Part shown: positions 1-7,727 of the stretch, in pieces | Position numbering within the stretch: position 1 is the stretch's first letter | Layout: each line of letters opens with the position of its first letter | DNA from: DAOPYE01 sp035352715 | GTDB taxonomy: Bacteria > Acidobacteriota > Holophagae > Holophagales > Holophagaceae | Reading direction: 5' to 3' | NCBI GenBank assembly: GCA_035352715.1 | Contig: DAOPYE010000015.1 | Coordinates: 1 to 38,791 of the forward strand | Length of the DNA stretch: 38,791 nucleotides | Notes under the pieces: generated by a model | Databases searched by the model: none | What the model was told of the DNA's origin: nothing | Seen by the model: the letters and a program-made list of their open reading frames with translations, nothing else | Translations under genes and position numbers: made by a program

Positions 1-356
1 CCCTGCAGGCCCACCATCATCACCACCGTCGGCGGCTTGGCCGAGAAATCCAGCGGCTTTTCGGAAGCCTCGCCGCCCATGATGGCGGTCAGTTCCTGGT
101 AGACGATATCGATGAAGGCCTGCGTAGGATTGAGGCCCTGCAGGACCTCGGCGCCCTTGCCATCGGATCCCGCGCCCAGCGCCTTCTCCTTCACCTTCGC
201 CAGGAAGGCCTTGGCCACGGCGACGTGGACATCGGCCTCCAGCAGCGCCATGCGCACTTCGCGCAGGGCTTCCTCGATGTTGCTTTCCGTGAGTTTCGAC
301 TGGCCGCGAAGGGACTTCATGGCCTTGCTCAGTTTTTCGGTCAGGGTCTCGAACAT
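1..356 (-). CDS. ffh: Signal recognition particle protein Ffh, N-terminal part (truncated by window edge)
   Basis: The reverse strand reads a start MFETLTEKLSKAMKSLRGQ and continues about 118 residues to the window edge. This is the helical N domain of the SRP54/Ffh GTPase. It runs through a typical ALLEADVHVAVAKAF stretch and ends at VVMMVGLQG, the first half of the P-loop that should continue GxGKT. Ffh binds 4.5S RNA and signal sequences at the ribosome and delivers inner-membrane proteins to FtsY. The GTPase and methionine-rich M domains lie outside the window. The ATG at 354-356 fits the family N-terminus; the ribosome site before it (GGAATG) is weak. No neighbour is close enough upstream to share a transcript. 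Confidence 0.93.
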   Translation of the reverse strand, partial: MFETLTEKLSKAMKSLRGQSKLTESNIEEALREVRMALLEADVHVAVAKAFLAKVKEKALGAGSDGKGAEVLQGLNPTQAFIDIVYQELTAIMGGEASEKPLDFSAKPPTVVMMVGLQ

Positions 357-625
357 GACATTCCAATCAGGGGCAACAGGGCCGAACGCCAATTCTACCG
401 GAGGCCACCCGAAACCCCGTGGATCTCTCTCACGACGCCTCGAGCCGGGGCGCTATCAAAAAATCCATCAGGATTTCATCACGGCCAAAAATACCACTTG
501 CACCAAAATCGGGGCACCCTACCTTTCCATTGGGTTGTAACGTTTCGTTTCACCCAACCCTTGGGGCTACCAGATCACAAGCCCCTTCCGCAGCGAGGAA
601 GATCCGGAATCCTCACTGGCGAGAC
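357..625. other. Intergenic spacer upstream of ffh without a recognisable gene
   Basis: This stretch separates the ffh start from the terminator of the dinB unit. Open frames crossing it show no family similarity that I recognise, and their composition is that of shadow frames. It should hold the ffh promoter. A TAGAAT hexamer (392-397, minus strand) could be a -10 box, but no convincing -35 box lies 16-18 nt upstream of it. A small inverted repeat, GGGGCT (563-568) with AGCCCC (580-585), is the only other structure seen. I found no tRNA or other RNA gene. Confidence 0.5.
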
Positions 626-660
626 AACCAAAATGGGCACCCTCGGGTGCCCTTTTGGTT
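626..660 (-). terminator. Intrinsic terminator after the dinB unit (possibly bidirectional)
   Basis: GGGCACCC (635-642) and GGGTGCCC (645-652) form a perfect 8-bp GC stem with a 2-nt gap. It is flanked by AACCAAAA (626-633) and TTTTGGTT (653-660), which extend the stem with one bulged T at 634. Read on the minus strand the hairpin is followed by ATTTTGGTT, a reasonable U-tract, 56 nt after the dinB stop. It therefore most likely ends the metallopeptidase/WYL/DinB transcript. The A-tract on the other side would let it act in both directions. Confidence 0.75.
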
Positions 661-715
661 GAGTTATCTGTCGGAATGTTGCCGGAGCCGCCGCTCCAGC
701 CATCAGGCCCAGACT

Positions 716-1234
716 TCACACTTTGGGCGGTTCCATGCCGCAGGCGGCCCATTCCTCTTTCGCGGGGCCGTAGACGCCGGGCACCTTGAGGCCCGCCTGG
801 CGCATGAGCACGGTCATCTGCCCGCGGTGATGGATCTCGTGGTTCAGCAGGCAGCCCAGGGAGAAGCTGCGCTTCCACATATGGCCGTACATATCGTCCT
901 CGAGCTCCAGGGTCGCGTCGGTCCAGGTCTTCAGGCCCTCCCGCAGGGATTCGACGGCGCGCTGGTACGTCGCGCGGATCTCGGACATGGTGGCCGGGGG
1001 ATCCACGATGGTCATGCCATGGATCAGGTTCTCGCCGGCAATCACCTGGATGCCCCAATGCGAGGGCATCTCGATGAGGCTTTCCACCAGATGCCATGCC
1101 ATGCGGCGCAGATCCCGGTGCCCCTCGGCCACGGCGGTTCCGGCGGCGGCATCCGGAATGGCCTCCAAAACCTTCAGCGTGGACTGGGCTTCATAGGTCC
1201 AGCTGTTGATGAAGTCGTCGATGCGTCGAAACAT
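716..1234 (-). CDS. DinB/YfiT-family putative metalloenzyme
   Basis: This 172-residue protein has the length and pattern of the DinB/YfiT four-helix-bundle family. These proteins bind a divalent metal with three histidines; some act as thiol transferases or damage-induced proteins, and most have no known substrate. The likely ligands are H48 (in MAWHLVE) and H132 and H136 of NHEIHHRGQM, the usual C-terminal HxxxH. I chose the ATG at 1232-1234 because AGGAGG sits seven bases upstream; a start 13 codons earlier lacks this. It is the last gene of a minus-strand unit, 54 nt after the WYL regulator, and is followed by a terminator. The pairing suggests the regulator controls it or senses its product. 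The biochemical role is unknown. Confidence 0.85.
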   Translation of the reverse strand: MFRRIDDFINSWTYEAQSTLKVLEAIPDAAAGTAVAEGHRDLRRMAWHLVESLIEMPSHWGIQVIAGENLIHGMTIVDPPATMSEIRATYQRAVESLREGLKTWTDATLELEDDMYGHMWKRSFSLGCLLNHEIHHRGQMTVLMRQAGLKVPGVYGPAKEEWAACGMEPPKV

Positions 1235-1288
1235 GCGTCCTCCTGTGGGTTGAACTCCACGTTCGCAGGACATCCTGACAGGGTTGTG

Positions 1289-1993
1289 TCAGGAGCCTTG
1301 GCGCGCGCCTTCTGTCGTTTCGGCGTTCACGGCGCGCAGGTAATCTTTCAGCGTGCGGCCGGGCGCGGAATCGAACGGATCCCCGACCTCGAGATCCAGG
1401 ATGCGATCCAATCGAAACACCCGGAACCCGCCCCGCAGCTCGCACCAAGTCGCCAGGGACCAGGTGAAGCCCCAGAAGAACAGGCCCAGGGGATGCACCG
1501 TGCGCTCGGACTCCAGGCCATCGGCACGGCGATAGCGCATGCGGACGTTCCGCTGTTCCCGCAGGGCGCGGCGCAATTCGCCCATGAACGCGCTGGCTCC
1601 CGCAGGCGCCATGAATTCCGGCGCGTGGATTTCCGAATGGGCGAGCCGCGCGCGGATTTCGGGTGGCACCACCGATTCCACCTTGCAGGCCACCGAGCGC
1701 GCGGCGATTTGGAAAGCGGGATCGCCCCAGGTCTGGATGAAGCGAATGCCCGCCATCAGGGCCTCCATCTCCTCGACTGTGAACATCAGCGGGGGCAGAT
1801 CGAAGCGCCGGGTCAGGCGGTAGCCCACGCCTGCCTCGCTCTCGATGGGAACGCCAGAGGCAAGCAGATCCTGGATATCCCGGTAGATCGTGCGCTCGGA
1901 GACGCGCAGTTCCGCCGCCAGCTTTTGCGCCGTGCTGAGACGATCACGGCGCAAAAGCTGAACAATCTGAAAAAGGCGGTCCGCGCGTCGCAC
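1289..1993 (-). CDS. YafY/WYL-domain transcriptional regulator
   Basis: The 234-residue product starts with a DeoR-like winged helix-turn-helix (residues about 5-60, with LSTAQKLAAELRVSERTIYR). A WYL domain follows in the C-terminal half. WYL regulators sense small ligands or single-stranded nucleic acid and often control stress or defence genes. The name-giving W-Y-L triad reads W-S-L here (FTWSLATWC), and the neighbouring arginine-rich FRVFRLDRI motif is kept. The start is a GTG at 1991-1993, 4 nt after the TAG of the peptidase gene. No Shine-Dalgarno sequence is visible, so translation is probably coupled to the upstream gene. The protein may act on its own operon. Family assignment is secure; the target is inferred. 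Confidence 0.88.
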   Translation of the reverse strand: MRRADRLFQIVQLLRRDRLSTAQKLAAELRVSERTIYRDIQDLLASGVPIESEAGVGYRLTRRFDLPPLMFTVEEMEALMAGIRFIQTWGDPAFQIAARSVACKVESVVPPEIRARLAHSEIHAPEFMAPAGASAFMGELRRALREQRNVRMRYRRADGLESERTVHPLGLFFWGFTWSLATWCELRGGFRVFRLDRILDLEVGDPFDSAPGRTLKDYLRAVNAETTEGARQGS

Positions 1994-1997
1994 GGGA

Positions 1998-4760
1998 CTA
2001 GGGGCGCAGGACGAGGTTCAAGGTGATGACATCGTGGTTTTTCAAGGCGCCATCCAGAATGCGATGGGCGCCGAGAGAGACATCCAGCTTGCGAAGGGCT
2101 TCTTCCGAATGGGGCCCCATCAGGCCCTTCAACGAGCACTCGATCCCCGCCACCCGCTGGAAGGCCGAGCGCGAGCTGTTGCCAGACCACAGTGCCGTGC
2201 CTTCCACGTAGGCGTGCACCGCTTCCCCCCACTCACCGCGCCATCGCAGCAGGCGCTTTCCCATCGCTTGATACGCGGGCAAGGCGGCCTGCTCAACGCG
2301 GTCCACCTCCAGGCTCAACGGTACCAGCGCCGCGGTCTGTCCGCCGAAGTGGAACGCCTCGGGCGCATCGCCGCCGATGCGGCCCCACTCGCTGCGGAAG
2401 GAGAGCGGTCCCCTGGGGGTATAAACCGTGGCCTTCAGCCAAGCGCGCACCGCATTCCAGGATTCCGCGGAACCGGAACCCCAGCGGCTTTCGCCCACGA
2501 AGCCCTGGCCTTCCCCCTGGAGGCCGAACCCCCACGAACCCCGGGCGCGATGGGCTTCCGCCCCAAGGCGCAGCCCCGCCAGCGTTCGATGGCCTTGCTC
2601 GCCGAGGCTCGGGCCATCCAGCCGCTCATCCCGCTCCCAGGCCACCACGGGGCTGAACCAGAAGGGCTGCTCGCCGCGATCATCAAAGGTGAAGCTCACT
2701 TCAGCGCCACGCCGTTCACGATCGAGCCCCAGCGTTTGGCGGTACCGCTGGTGCGAGGGCTTTTCGCGGGCCAGGAACACCGTGGCGGATGGGTTCCAGG
2801 CCCAGCCGCTGTAGCGCAGGGCCGCATTGGCGCCGCTGGGGCCACCATCGATGCCCTCGCTGATCAGCGCCTGCCAGGCCAGACGATCCACCGCCAGATC
2901 ATTGCCCATCACGCCGATCTGCCAGCTCTGGCCCGAGGGGCCGAGGGTGATGCCCGCGCTGGGGGAGATCAGTTGGTTATCCCAGGCGCGATAGGGCTCC
3001 GAGGGAGGAACCGGCCCTGGCTCTGGCAACAGGCCTTTTTCGATGGGACGCGAAATAATGGCGTCGGGATTGAGGATGCGCGCGTCAATCGTCAAGCCGG
3101 TCGTCGAACCAGCCATCGAACTGGCCGTTTCATTCAGGGGCGCCTGCTCCAGATTCAGGCGGCGGATCTCGATGCCGCGGGCATCCAGCCGCGTGAAGAA
3201 CAGGGTCTTGCCATCGGGGCTGGGGGCAGGATTCCAGACCGCCGAGGTGGTGCGCGTCAGCCGCTCCACGGGACCAAACCCTTCGGGGGTCACGGGCACG
3301 CGCACGAGGTTCCAGGTGCCTTCCAGCACACAGGCGGCATAGAGCGTGTGGTTCGATGCATCCAGAACGGCCCGTCCCGCGGCCTGCCCGGGAAGGGGCA
3401 CGATGCGGCCCTGGCACTCCAGCATCCACCGCCCCTGACGGTTGACCGGCTCGAGGGCCAACCAGCGCCCGCGTCCCAGCGGCTGCGGGTGAAGGTCGAT
3501 GCCTTGGCCATCCCCCTCCAGACGCCACAGACCGGGCGCGCGCTTCTGGATGCCTTCGGCGTCCCGGCGCTTCAGCATGAAGCCCACGCGATGATCGTCC
3601 ACCCACCAGGGACGGTCGGGCATCTGGAAGTTCAAGCGCGGCAGGCGATGGTCCGCCTTGCGATCGGGCGATTCGGGCGCTACATCCGCGACTTCGTTCG
3701 GGTCCGGCGCTTCCTCTTTGGGTGCCTCCGTCTTTGCGGGCTTCTTCTTGGGAAGCAGATCCCAGACACACAAGCCTGGCGAGGCACCTCCATCCAGCGT
3801 GGCCAGCAGGCGCGAGCCATCAGGGCTCACGGACAGATCGGACAGCGAACCGGCGCTGCGCCACCAGAGATCGCCCTCCCGCAGCCCTTCGGCCTTGAGG
3901 CGGGCCTCCCACTCCAGCGCGTCGTGGGTGACTTCCGCGCGGAAGCGATCGTAGCCGTCTTTCGCGGTGAAGCCGAAGGTGGCCTTGAAGTTCGCATCGA
4001 AACTGCGGCGCTTTTTCGACGCCATCTGTTTCCACAGCCGCTGCAAAATATCCGGCGTCTGGGGCCGCTGGCGTTCCAGCCATTCCAGGTAGGCCGATCC
4101 CACCAGGTAGGCCATGCTGCCCCCGCGGAAGCCCTGAAAGCCATTCAAATGGCCATAGTCCGGCAGATTCCCCTGGATGGCCCACTGGCGCAAAAGGGCC
4201 GAACGGCTCACACCGTGGGGCCTAGCCGAACCCGTCAGGCGACCTTCCGCCAGCGTGGCGTAGCCTTCCCAAACCCATCGCTCGCCCTTCATCACCAGGG
4301 GCCCCAGTGGCAGATCGAGCCAGCGTTCCAGCCAAGTCGGTTGGTTCTGAGGCCGCGTCAGATGCTGCATGTGGACGAATTCGTGGGTCACCAGGACTTC
4401 GGTCCACCCGCTCATGGCATCCATGAAAGTGTCGCTGCGGGGTTCAGTGCGCCACAACGTGAAATAGGGATACGGAAGCAAGGGCACGGTTTCCCCGTTG
4501 GCCTCCTCGACGGGATCGCGCAGCACGACCTGGACGGGCTTGGGGTATTCGTAGCCCACCAGTTTCACGACCTGGGCGTGGATGCCCTCCACGCGTGAAG
4601 CCACATCCTGGGCCCAATCTGCGAGCACCGGCGGATAGTGGATGCGGTAATGAGCGGTCTTGATGGTGCGCCAATCGGCGTGGGGAGCCTGCTGGGGCGC
4701 TGCTGCAACCACGGAGACAGCGGAAAGCATGGAGAAAGCGAGACGCTCAAAGCGCGACAT
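1998..4760 (-). CDS. Secreted peptidase MA-like zinc metallopeptidase with beta-propeller and predicted outer-membrane barrel
   Basis: This 920-residue protein begins with a signal peptide (residues 1-21, ending VVAAA). A gluzincin-like domain follows, with HEFVH at 126-130 as the HExxH zinc site and E165 in WVWEGYATLAEG as the likely third ligand. Residues about 270-560 hold TolB/PD40-type propeller repeats (DLSVSPDGSRLLA, PAPSPDGKTLFFTRL) and a low-complexity KKKPAKTEAPKEEAPD insert. The last roughly 350 residues alternate polar and hydrophobic strands with many Trp and Tyr turns, resembling an outer-membrane beta-barrel. The start was chosen at ATG 4758-4760, with GGGAGG ten bases before it; the reading frame upstream is antisense to another gene. 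It heads an operon with the WYL regulator and DinB protein. Substrate is unknown and the barrel is inferred. Confidence 0.8.
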   Translation of the reverse strand: MSRFERLAFSMLSAVSVVAAAPQQAPHADWRTIKTAHYRIHYPPVLADWAQDVASRVEGIHAQVVKLVGYEYPKPVQVVLRDPVEEANGETVPLLPYPYFTLWRTEPRSDTFMDAMSGWTEVLVTHEFVHMQHLTRPQNQPTWLERWLDLPLGPLVMKGERWVWEGYATLAEGRLTGSARPHGVSRSALLRQWAIQGNLPDYGHLNGFQGFRGGSMAYLVGSAYLEWLERQRPQTPDILQRLWKQMASKKRRSFDANFKATFGFTAKDGYDRFRAEVTHDALEWEARLKAEGLREGDLWWRSAGSLSDLSVSPDGSRLLATLDGGASPGLCVWDLLPKKKPAKTEAPKEEAPDPNEVADVAPESPDRKADHRLPRLNFQMPDRPWWVDDHRVGFMLKRRDAEGIQKRAPGLWRLEGDGQGIDLHPQPLGRGRWLALEPVNRQGRWMLECQGRIVPLPGQAAGRAVLDASNHTLYAACVLEGTWNLVRVPVTPEGFGPVERLTRTTSAVWNPAPSPDGKTLFFTRLDARGIEIRRLNLEQAPLNETASSMAGSTTGLTIDARILNPDAIISRPIEKGLLPEPGPVPPSEPYRAWDNQLISPSAGITLGPSGQSWQIGVMGNDLAVDRLAWQALISEGIDGGPSGANAALRYSGWAWNPSATVFLAREKPSHQRYRQTLGLDRERRGAEVSFTFDDRGEQPFWFSPVVAWERDERLDGPSLGEQGHRTLAGLRLGAEAHRARGSWGFGLQGEGQGFVGESRWGSGSAESWNAVRAWLKATVYTPRGPLSFRSEWGRIGGDAPEAFHFGGQTAALVPLSLEVDRVEQAALPAYQAMGKRLLRWRGEWGEAVHAYVEGTALWSGNSSRSAFQRVAGIECSLKGLMGPHSEEALRKLDVSLGAHRILDGALKNHDVITLNLVLRP

Positions 4761-4802
4761 GCAAAAACCTCCCAATCGGGCCTCGTGATAATTCACGCAT
4801 TC

Positions 4803-4812
4803 TTCGATCGAA
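4803..4812. promoter_or_regulatory. Candidate operator palindrome between the peptidase operon and the phosphorylase gene
   Basis: TTCGATCGAA is a perfect 10-bp palindrome in the 150-bp divergent gap. It is flanked by CATTC on the left and TGAATG on the right, which nearly extends the symmetry. It lies 43 bp upstream of the metallopeptidase start and 98 bp upstream of the phosphorylase start. The position suits a repressor or activator site, and the WYL regulator of this operon would be the obvious candidate. There is no direct evidence of binding. Confidence 0.3.
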
Positions 4813-4910
4813 TGAATGAATTGTGCCAGGGAACTCACATCCCCAACCGCCATGGCGAACGGGTGCTGGCGGAGACCGAGGAATAGGCCGCCTTCACGTA
4901 AGATACGGGC

Positions 4911-5522
4911 ATGGCACACGCCCTGCTGCTCGCCGCCTTCCCGCCCGAACTGGCGGGACTCGACCTCGCCCCGCCGACGGACTGGCGCGTGGCCTGCACG
5001 GGAGTGGGTGCCTTGGCGGCGGCCATCACAACCACCCGCCTGATCGCCGAGGCGCGGCCTGATCGCGTGGTGTTCATCGGCACCTGCGGCGCGTACGACT
5101 CGCGCCTGGGCATCGGGGATCTCATCACCGTCTCGCGCGTTCTCGTGACCAGCCTGGACGAACAGGAGGGCCGCGCGTACCGGCCCGGACCGGAGCGGAC
5201 GGCATGGGACGCCGTGCCCCTCCCGGGCCTGCCCGCCCACACCGTCGCCATTCCGCCCGCCATCACGCAAACGCAAGCGGGCGCGCAACGCCTGGCGGCC
5301 ATCGCCCCGGCCGAGCACCTGGAATTGAGCGGCGTGTTCGCAGCCTGCAAGCAGGCGGGCATTCCCGCCTCCGCCGCCCTGGCCGTGGCCAATCGCGTGG
5401 GTCCCGACGCGCATGCGGAGTGGTCCGCGAACCACGCGGCCTGCAGCCAAGCGCTCGTAAAGGCCCTGCGCGAACGCGGCGTTTTCGAGCCCAGTGGAAT
5501 GTCGAGGATGGATCAGGCCTGA
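4911..5522 (+). CDS. Nucleoside phosphorylase/nucleosidase family protein (MTAN or futalosine hydrolase-like)
   Basis: The 203-residue product shows the purine nucleoside phosphorylase type I fold signature. GVGALAAAITTTRLI is followed by VVFIGTCGAY and IGDLITVSRVL, the usual base- and ribose-pocket strands. Near the end, ELSGVFAACKQAGIPA replaces the usual EMEGAAVA motif, and the following strand reads AVANRVG, with Asn where MTA/SAH nucleosidases carry the catalytic Asp. An Asn there occurs in some phosphorylases and futalosine hydrolases, so the substrate cannot be named. The start is the first ATG after an in-frame TAA. Its 3' end overlaps the convergent prfB end by 10 nt. It could serve purine salvage, the methylthioadenosine cycle or menaquinone synthesis; no neighbour decides this. 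Confidence 0.75.
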   Translation: MAHALLLAAFPPELAGLDLAPPTDWRVACTGVGALAAAITTTRLIAEARPDRVVFIGTCGAYDSRLGIGDLITVSRVLVTSLDEQEGRAYRPGPERTAWDAVPLPGLPAHTVAIPPAITQTQAGAQRLAAIAPAEHLELSGVFAACKQAGIPASAALAVANRVGPDAHAEWSANHAACSQALVKALRERGVFEPSGMSRMDQA

Positions 5523-6619
5523 GGCTTCGCGCTCTTCGCCAATAGCTGGGTGCGGATAAATCCATCCAGATCGCCGTCCAGGACCTTCTGGGTCTGGCTC
5601 GTTTCATGGTTCGTGCGGTGGTCCTTCACGAGCTGATAGGGCTGAAGCACGTAGCTGCGGATCTGGCTGCCCCAGGCCACGTCGGACTTCTCGCCGCTGG
5701 CGGCGGCCACCTTCTCCTCGAACTTGCGGCGCTCTATTTCGTACAGGCGGGACTGCAGGACCTTGAGGGCGCGCGCGCGATTCTTGATCTGGCTGCGCTC
5801 GTCCTGGCAGGAAACCACCAGGCCCGTAGGCAGATGGGTGAAGCGCACGGCGGATTCGGTGCGGTTCACGTGCTGGCCGCCAGCGCCGCTGGCCCGGAAT
5901 ACGTCGATCTTCAGATCCTTCTCGGGAATATCGACGTTGATGGAATCATCCAGCTCGGGGCTCACGTACACGGCGGCGAAGCTGGTGTGGCGCCGCTTGG
6001 CGGCATCAAAGGGCGAGATGCGCACCAGGCGATGGACGCCCGCCTCCGCGCGCAGGTAGCCGTAGGCGTAGGGCGCGCTGACGATGAAGGTGGCGCCCTT
6101 GACGCCGGCCTCGTCGCCATCCTGGTAGTCGATCATCTCCGTGGCCCAGCCCTTGGATTCGCAGTAGCGCAGGTACATGCGCAGCAGCATCGCGGCCCAA
6201 TCGCAGCTCTCGGTGCCACCCGCGCCGGGGGCGATGGCGACGATGGCGTTGTTCTGATCCAGGTCGCCCGAAAGCATCATGCGCAGCTCGGCGGCTTCCA
6301 CACCTTCGCGCAGGCTCTGCTCGACGGCCTCCGCCTCGACCAGCATGTCCGCGTCATCCCGCGACAGCTCCAGCGCCGTCTCCAGATCCTCCAGCCCCAG
6401 CGACAATTTCTTGGAGGTGGCGATGTCATCCGTCAACAGGCCCCGCGCCTTCAGCACCGGCTTGGCCGCCTCGGGATCATCCCAGAACCCGGGCGCCGAG
6501 GCCTTTTCCTCGATCTGCTCCAGCTCCAATGCCTTGCGTTCCGCATCCAGATGGCCGCAGAGCTGCTTCACGCGGGGCTCCAGCTCGGCCTTGGCCCTCA
6601 TCAGGGTCTCGAAATCCAT
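5513..6619 (-). CDS. prfB: Peptide chain release factor 2
   Basis: This 368-residue protein is a complete class I release factor. It carries the RF2 anticodon-like tripeptide SPF at 202-204 (RISPFDAAKRRHT), which reads UGA and UAA. The catalytic GGQ at 247-249 (GAGGQHVN) triggers peptidyl-tRNA hydrolysis in the ribosome. Many bacteria need a programmed +1 frameshift at an internal UGA near codon 26. Here the equivalent place reads CAT CTG GAT with no stop, so the protein is made from one continuous frame. The start chosen (ATG 6617-6619) gives MDFETLMRAKAEL, which fits the family; the frame is open further upstream, but that part has no similarity. The ribosome site (GATGGAAC) is modest. Confidence 0.95.
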   Translation of the reverse strand: MDFETLMRAKAELEPRVKQLCGHLDAERKALELEQIEEKASAPGFWDDPEAAKPVLKARGLLTDDIATSKKLSLGLEDLETALELSRDDADMLVEAEAVEQSLREGVEAAELRMMLSGDLDQNNAIVAIAPGAGGTESCDWAAMLLRMYLRYCESKGWATEMIDYQDGDEAGVKGATFIVSAPYAYGYLRAEAGVHRLVRISPFDAAKRRHTSFAAVYVSPELDDSINVDIPEKDLKIDVFRASGAGGQHVNRTESAVRFTHLPTGLVVSCQDERSQIKNRARALKVLQSRLYEIERRKFEEKVAAASGEKSDVAWGSQIRSYVLQPYQLVKDHRTNHETSQTQKVLDGDLDGFIRTQLLAKSAKPQA

Positions 6620-6745
6620 GTTCCATCCATCGCATTGACCGAGGCCCAAGCAGCCCCGAGTCCACCATGATAGCCCATGGGACATCGCGCCCCGTTTACC
6701 GCTTTGCAACAGGGATTTCGCAGCGCAGCCGCTATCCTAGGGGCC

Positions 6746-7702
6746 ATGACCAACCTGACCACCCTGTTGCCGGAGGACCTGGAGCCCACCCATCGCGGTG
6801 TGCTTGACGGGCACAGCGATACGAGCCTGGCCTTCGTGCGCTGGGAGCATTCGCACCCCAAGGGCCGCGTCGTGATCTCGCACGGGTACGGCGAGCACTC
6901 GGAGCGCTACCGGCACGTCGCCAAATGGCTGCACGATCTGGGCTGGTCCGTCTCGGCCATGGATCACCGGGGCTTCGGACGCAGCGGCGGCCGACGGGGA
7001 GACGCGAACGGCATCCACGCGTTCGTGGAGGACCTGACGCTCTTCCTGCGCCATGAGCGGCGCTATGACGCGGATCGGATGGGTGCGGGGGCGCGCATGG
7101 TCGAGGGCGTGCCGATGCCGCCGCTGCCGGTCTGCCCCCAGATCCTGCTGGGGCACAGCTTCGGCGGTCTGGTGGCGCTGCTGACCCTGCTATGGCATTC
7201 GGACACGCTCGAGGGGCTGATCCTCACCAGCCCCGCCGTGGCCCTGCGACCCCTGGGCACCTGCCTGAAGCTGCTGCAAAAGCTCGCCCTCTGGGCCGCG
7301 CCCCACAAGCCGATCCAGCTTCCCAACGACAAGCGCAACGTCTGCTCGGACCCCATCATGGTGCAGCGCTATTGGGACGATCCCCTGTGCCATCGCTATG
7401 TCAGTGCGGCTTTCGCCGAAGCCCTGGCCCAGGGCAAGGAGGAGATCATCGGCTTCGGGCACGAACTGGACGCCCGGATCCTACTGCTGGAAGCGGGACA
7501 GGACGGGGTCGTAGATCCCGACGGCGCCGAAGCGCTGTGGGCGAATGTGCGCCAGGAACTGCTCGAAAGGCACCGCCTGGAGGCCTTCCGGCACGAAATC
7601 CTGCATGACCGCCGCCGACCGGAAGCCGAGCGGTTAATCGAGGACTGGCTGGACCGCCTTCTCGTCGAATGGTCAGGAACCCCGGACGCCCTTCTCTCAT
7701 GA
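6746..7702 (+). CDS. Alpha/beta hydrolase, monoacylglycerol lipase-like
   Basis: The 318-residue cytoplasmic protein is a serine hydrolase of the Hydrolase_4/lysophospholipase group. The oxyanion-loop motif is SHGYGEHSERY, the nucleophile elbow is GHSFGG with Ser138, the acid is probably Asp253 (AGQDGVVD) and the base His283 (RHEILHD). Family members cleave monoacylglycerols or lysophospholipids. A cap region of about 90 residues (PAVALRPLG to LAQGKEEI) follows the nucleophile. I chose ATG 6746 with TAGGGG just before it, giving MTNLTTLLPEDLEP; an earlier in-frame ATG adds 23 residues overlapping the prfB upstream region. It is followed 25 nt later by bamD and may be cotranscribed. The exact substrate is unknown. 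Confidence 0.85.
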   Translation: MTNLTTLLPEDLEPTHRGVLDGHSDTSLAFVRWEHSHPKGRVVISHGYGEHSERYRHVAKWLHDLGWSVSAMDHRGFGRSGGRRGDANGIHAFVEDLTLFLRHERRYDADRMGAGARMVEGVPMPPLPVCPQILLGHSFGGLVALLTLLWHSDTLEGLILTSPAVALRPLGTCLKLLQKLALWAAPHKPIQLPNDKRNVCSDPIMVQRYWDDPLCHRYVSAAFAEALAQGKEEIIGFGHELDARILLLEAGQDGVVDPDGAEALWANVRQELLERHRLEAFRHEILHDRRRPEAERLIEDWLDRLLVEWSGTPDALLS

Positions 7703-7727
7703 GAGTATGTGAGTGAAGGATGGCCCC

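Noticed and set aside
419..2026. 535-codon plus-strand frame spanning the dinB and WYL genes
   Set aside because: It crosses two well supported minus-strand genes and an intrinsic terminator, and its sequence has no domain similarity.
2034..4598. 854-codon frame antisense to the metallopeptidase
   Set aside because: The opposite strand carries a signal peptide, HEFVH site and propeller repeats; the antisense product has none.
4761..5450. 230-residue N-terminal extension of the metallopeptidase
   Set aside because: It would run antisense through the phosphorylase gene and would place the signal peptide inside the protein; the ATG at 4760 has a good ribosome site.
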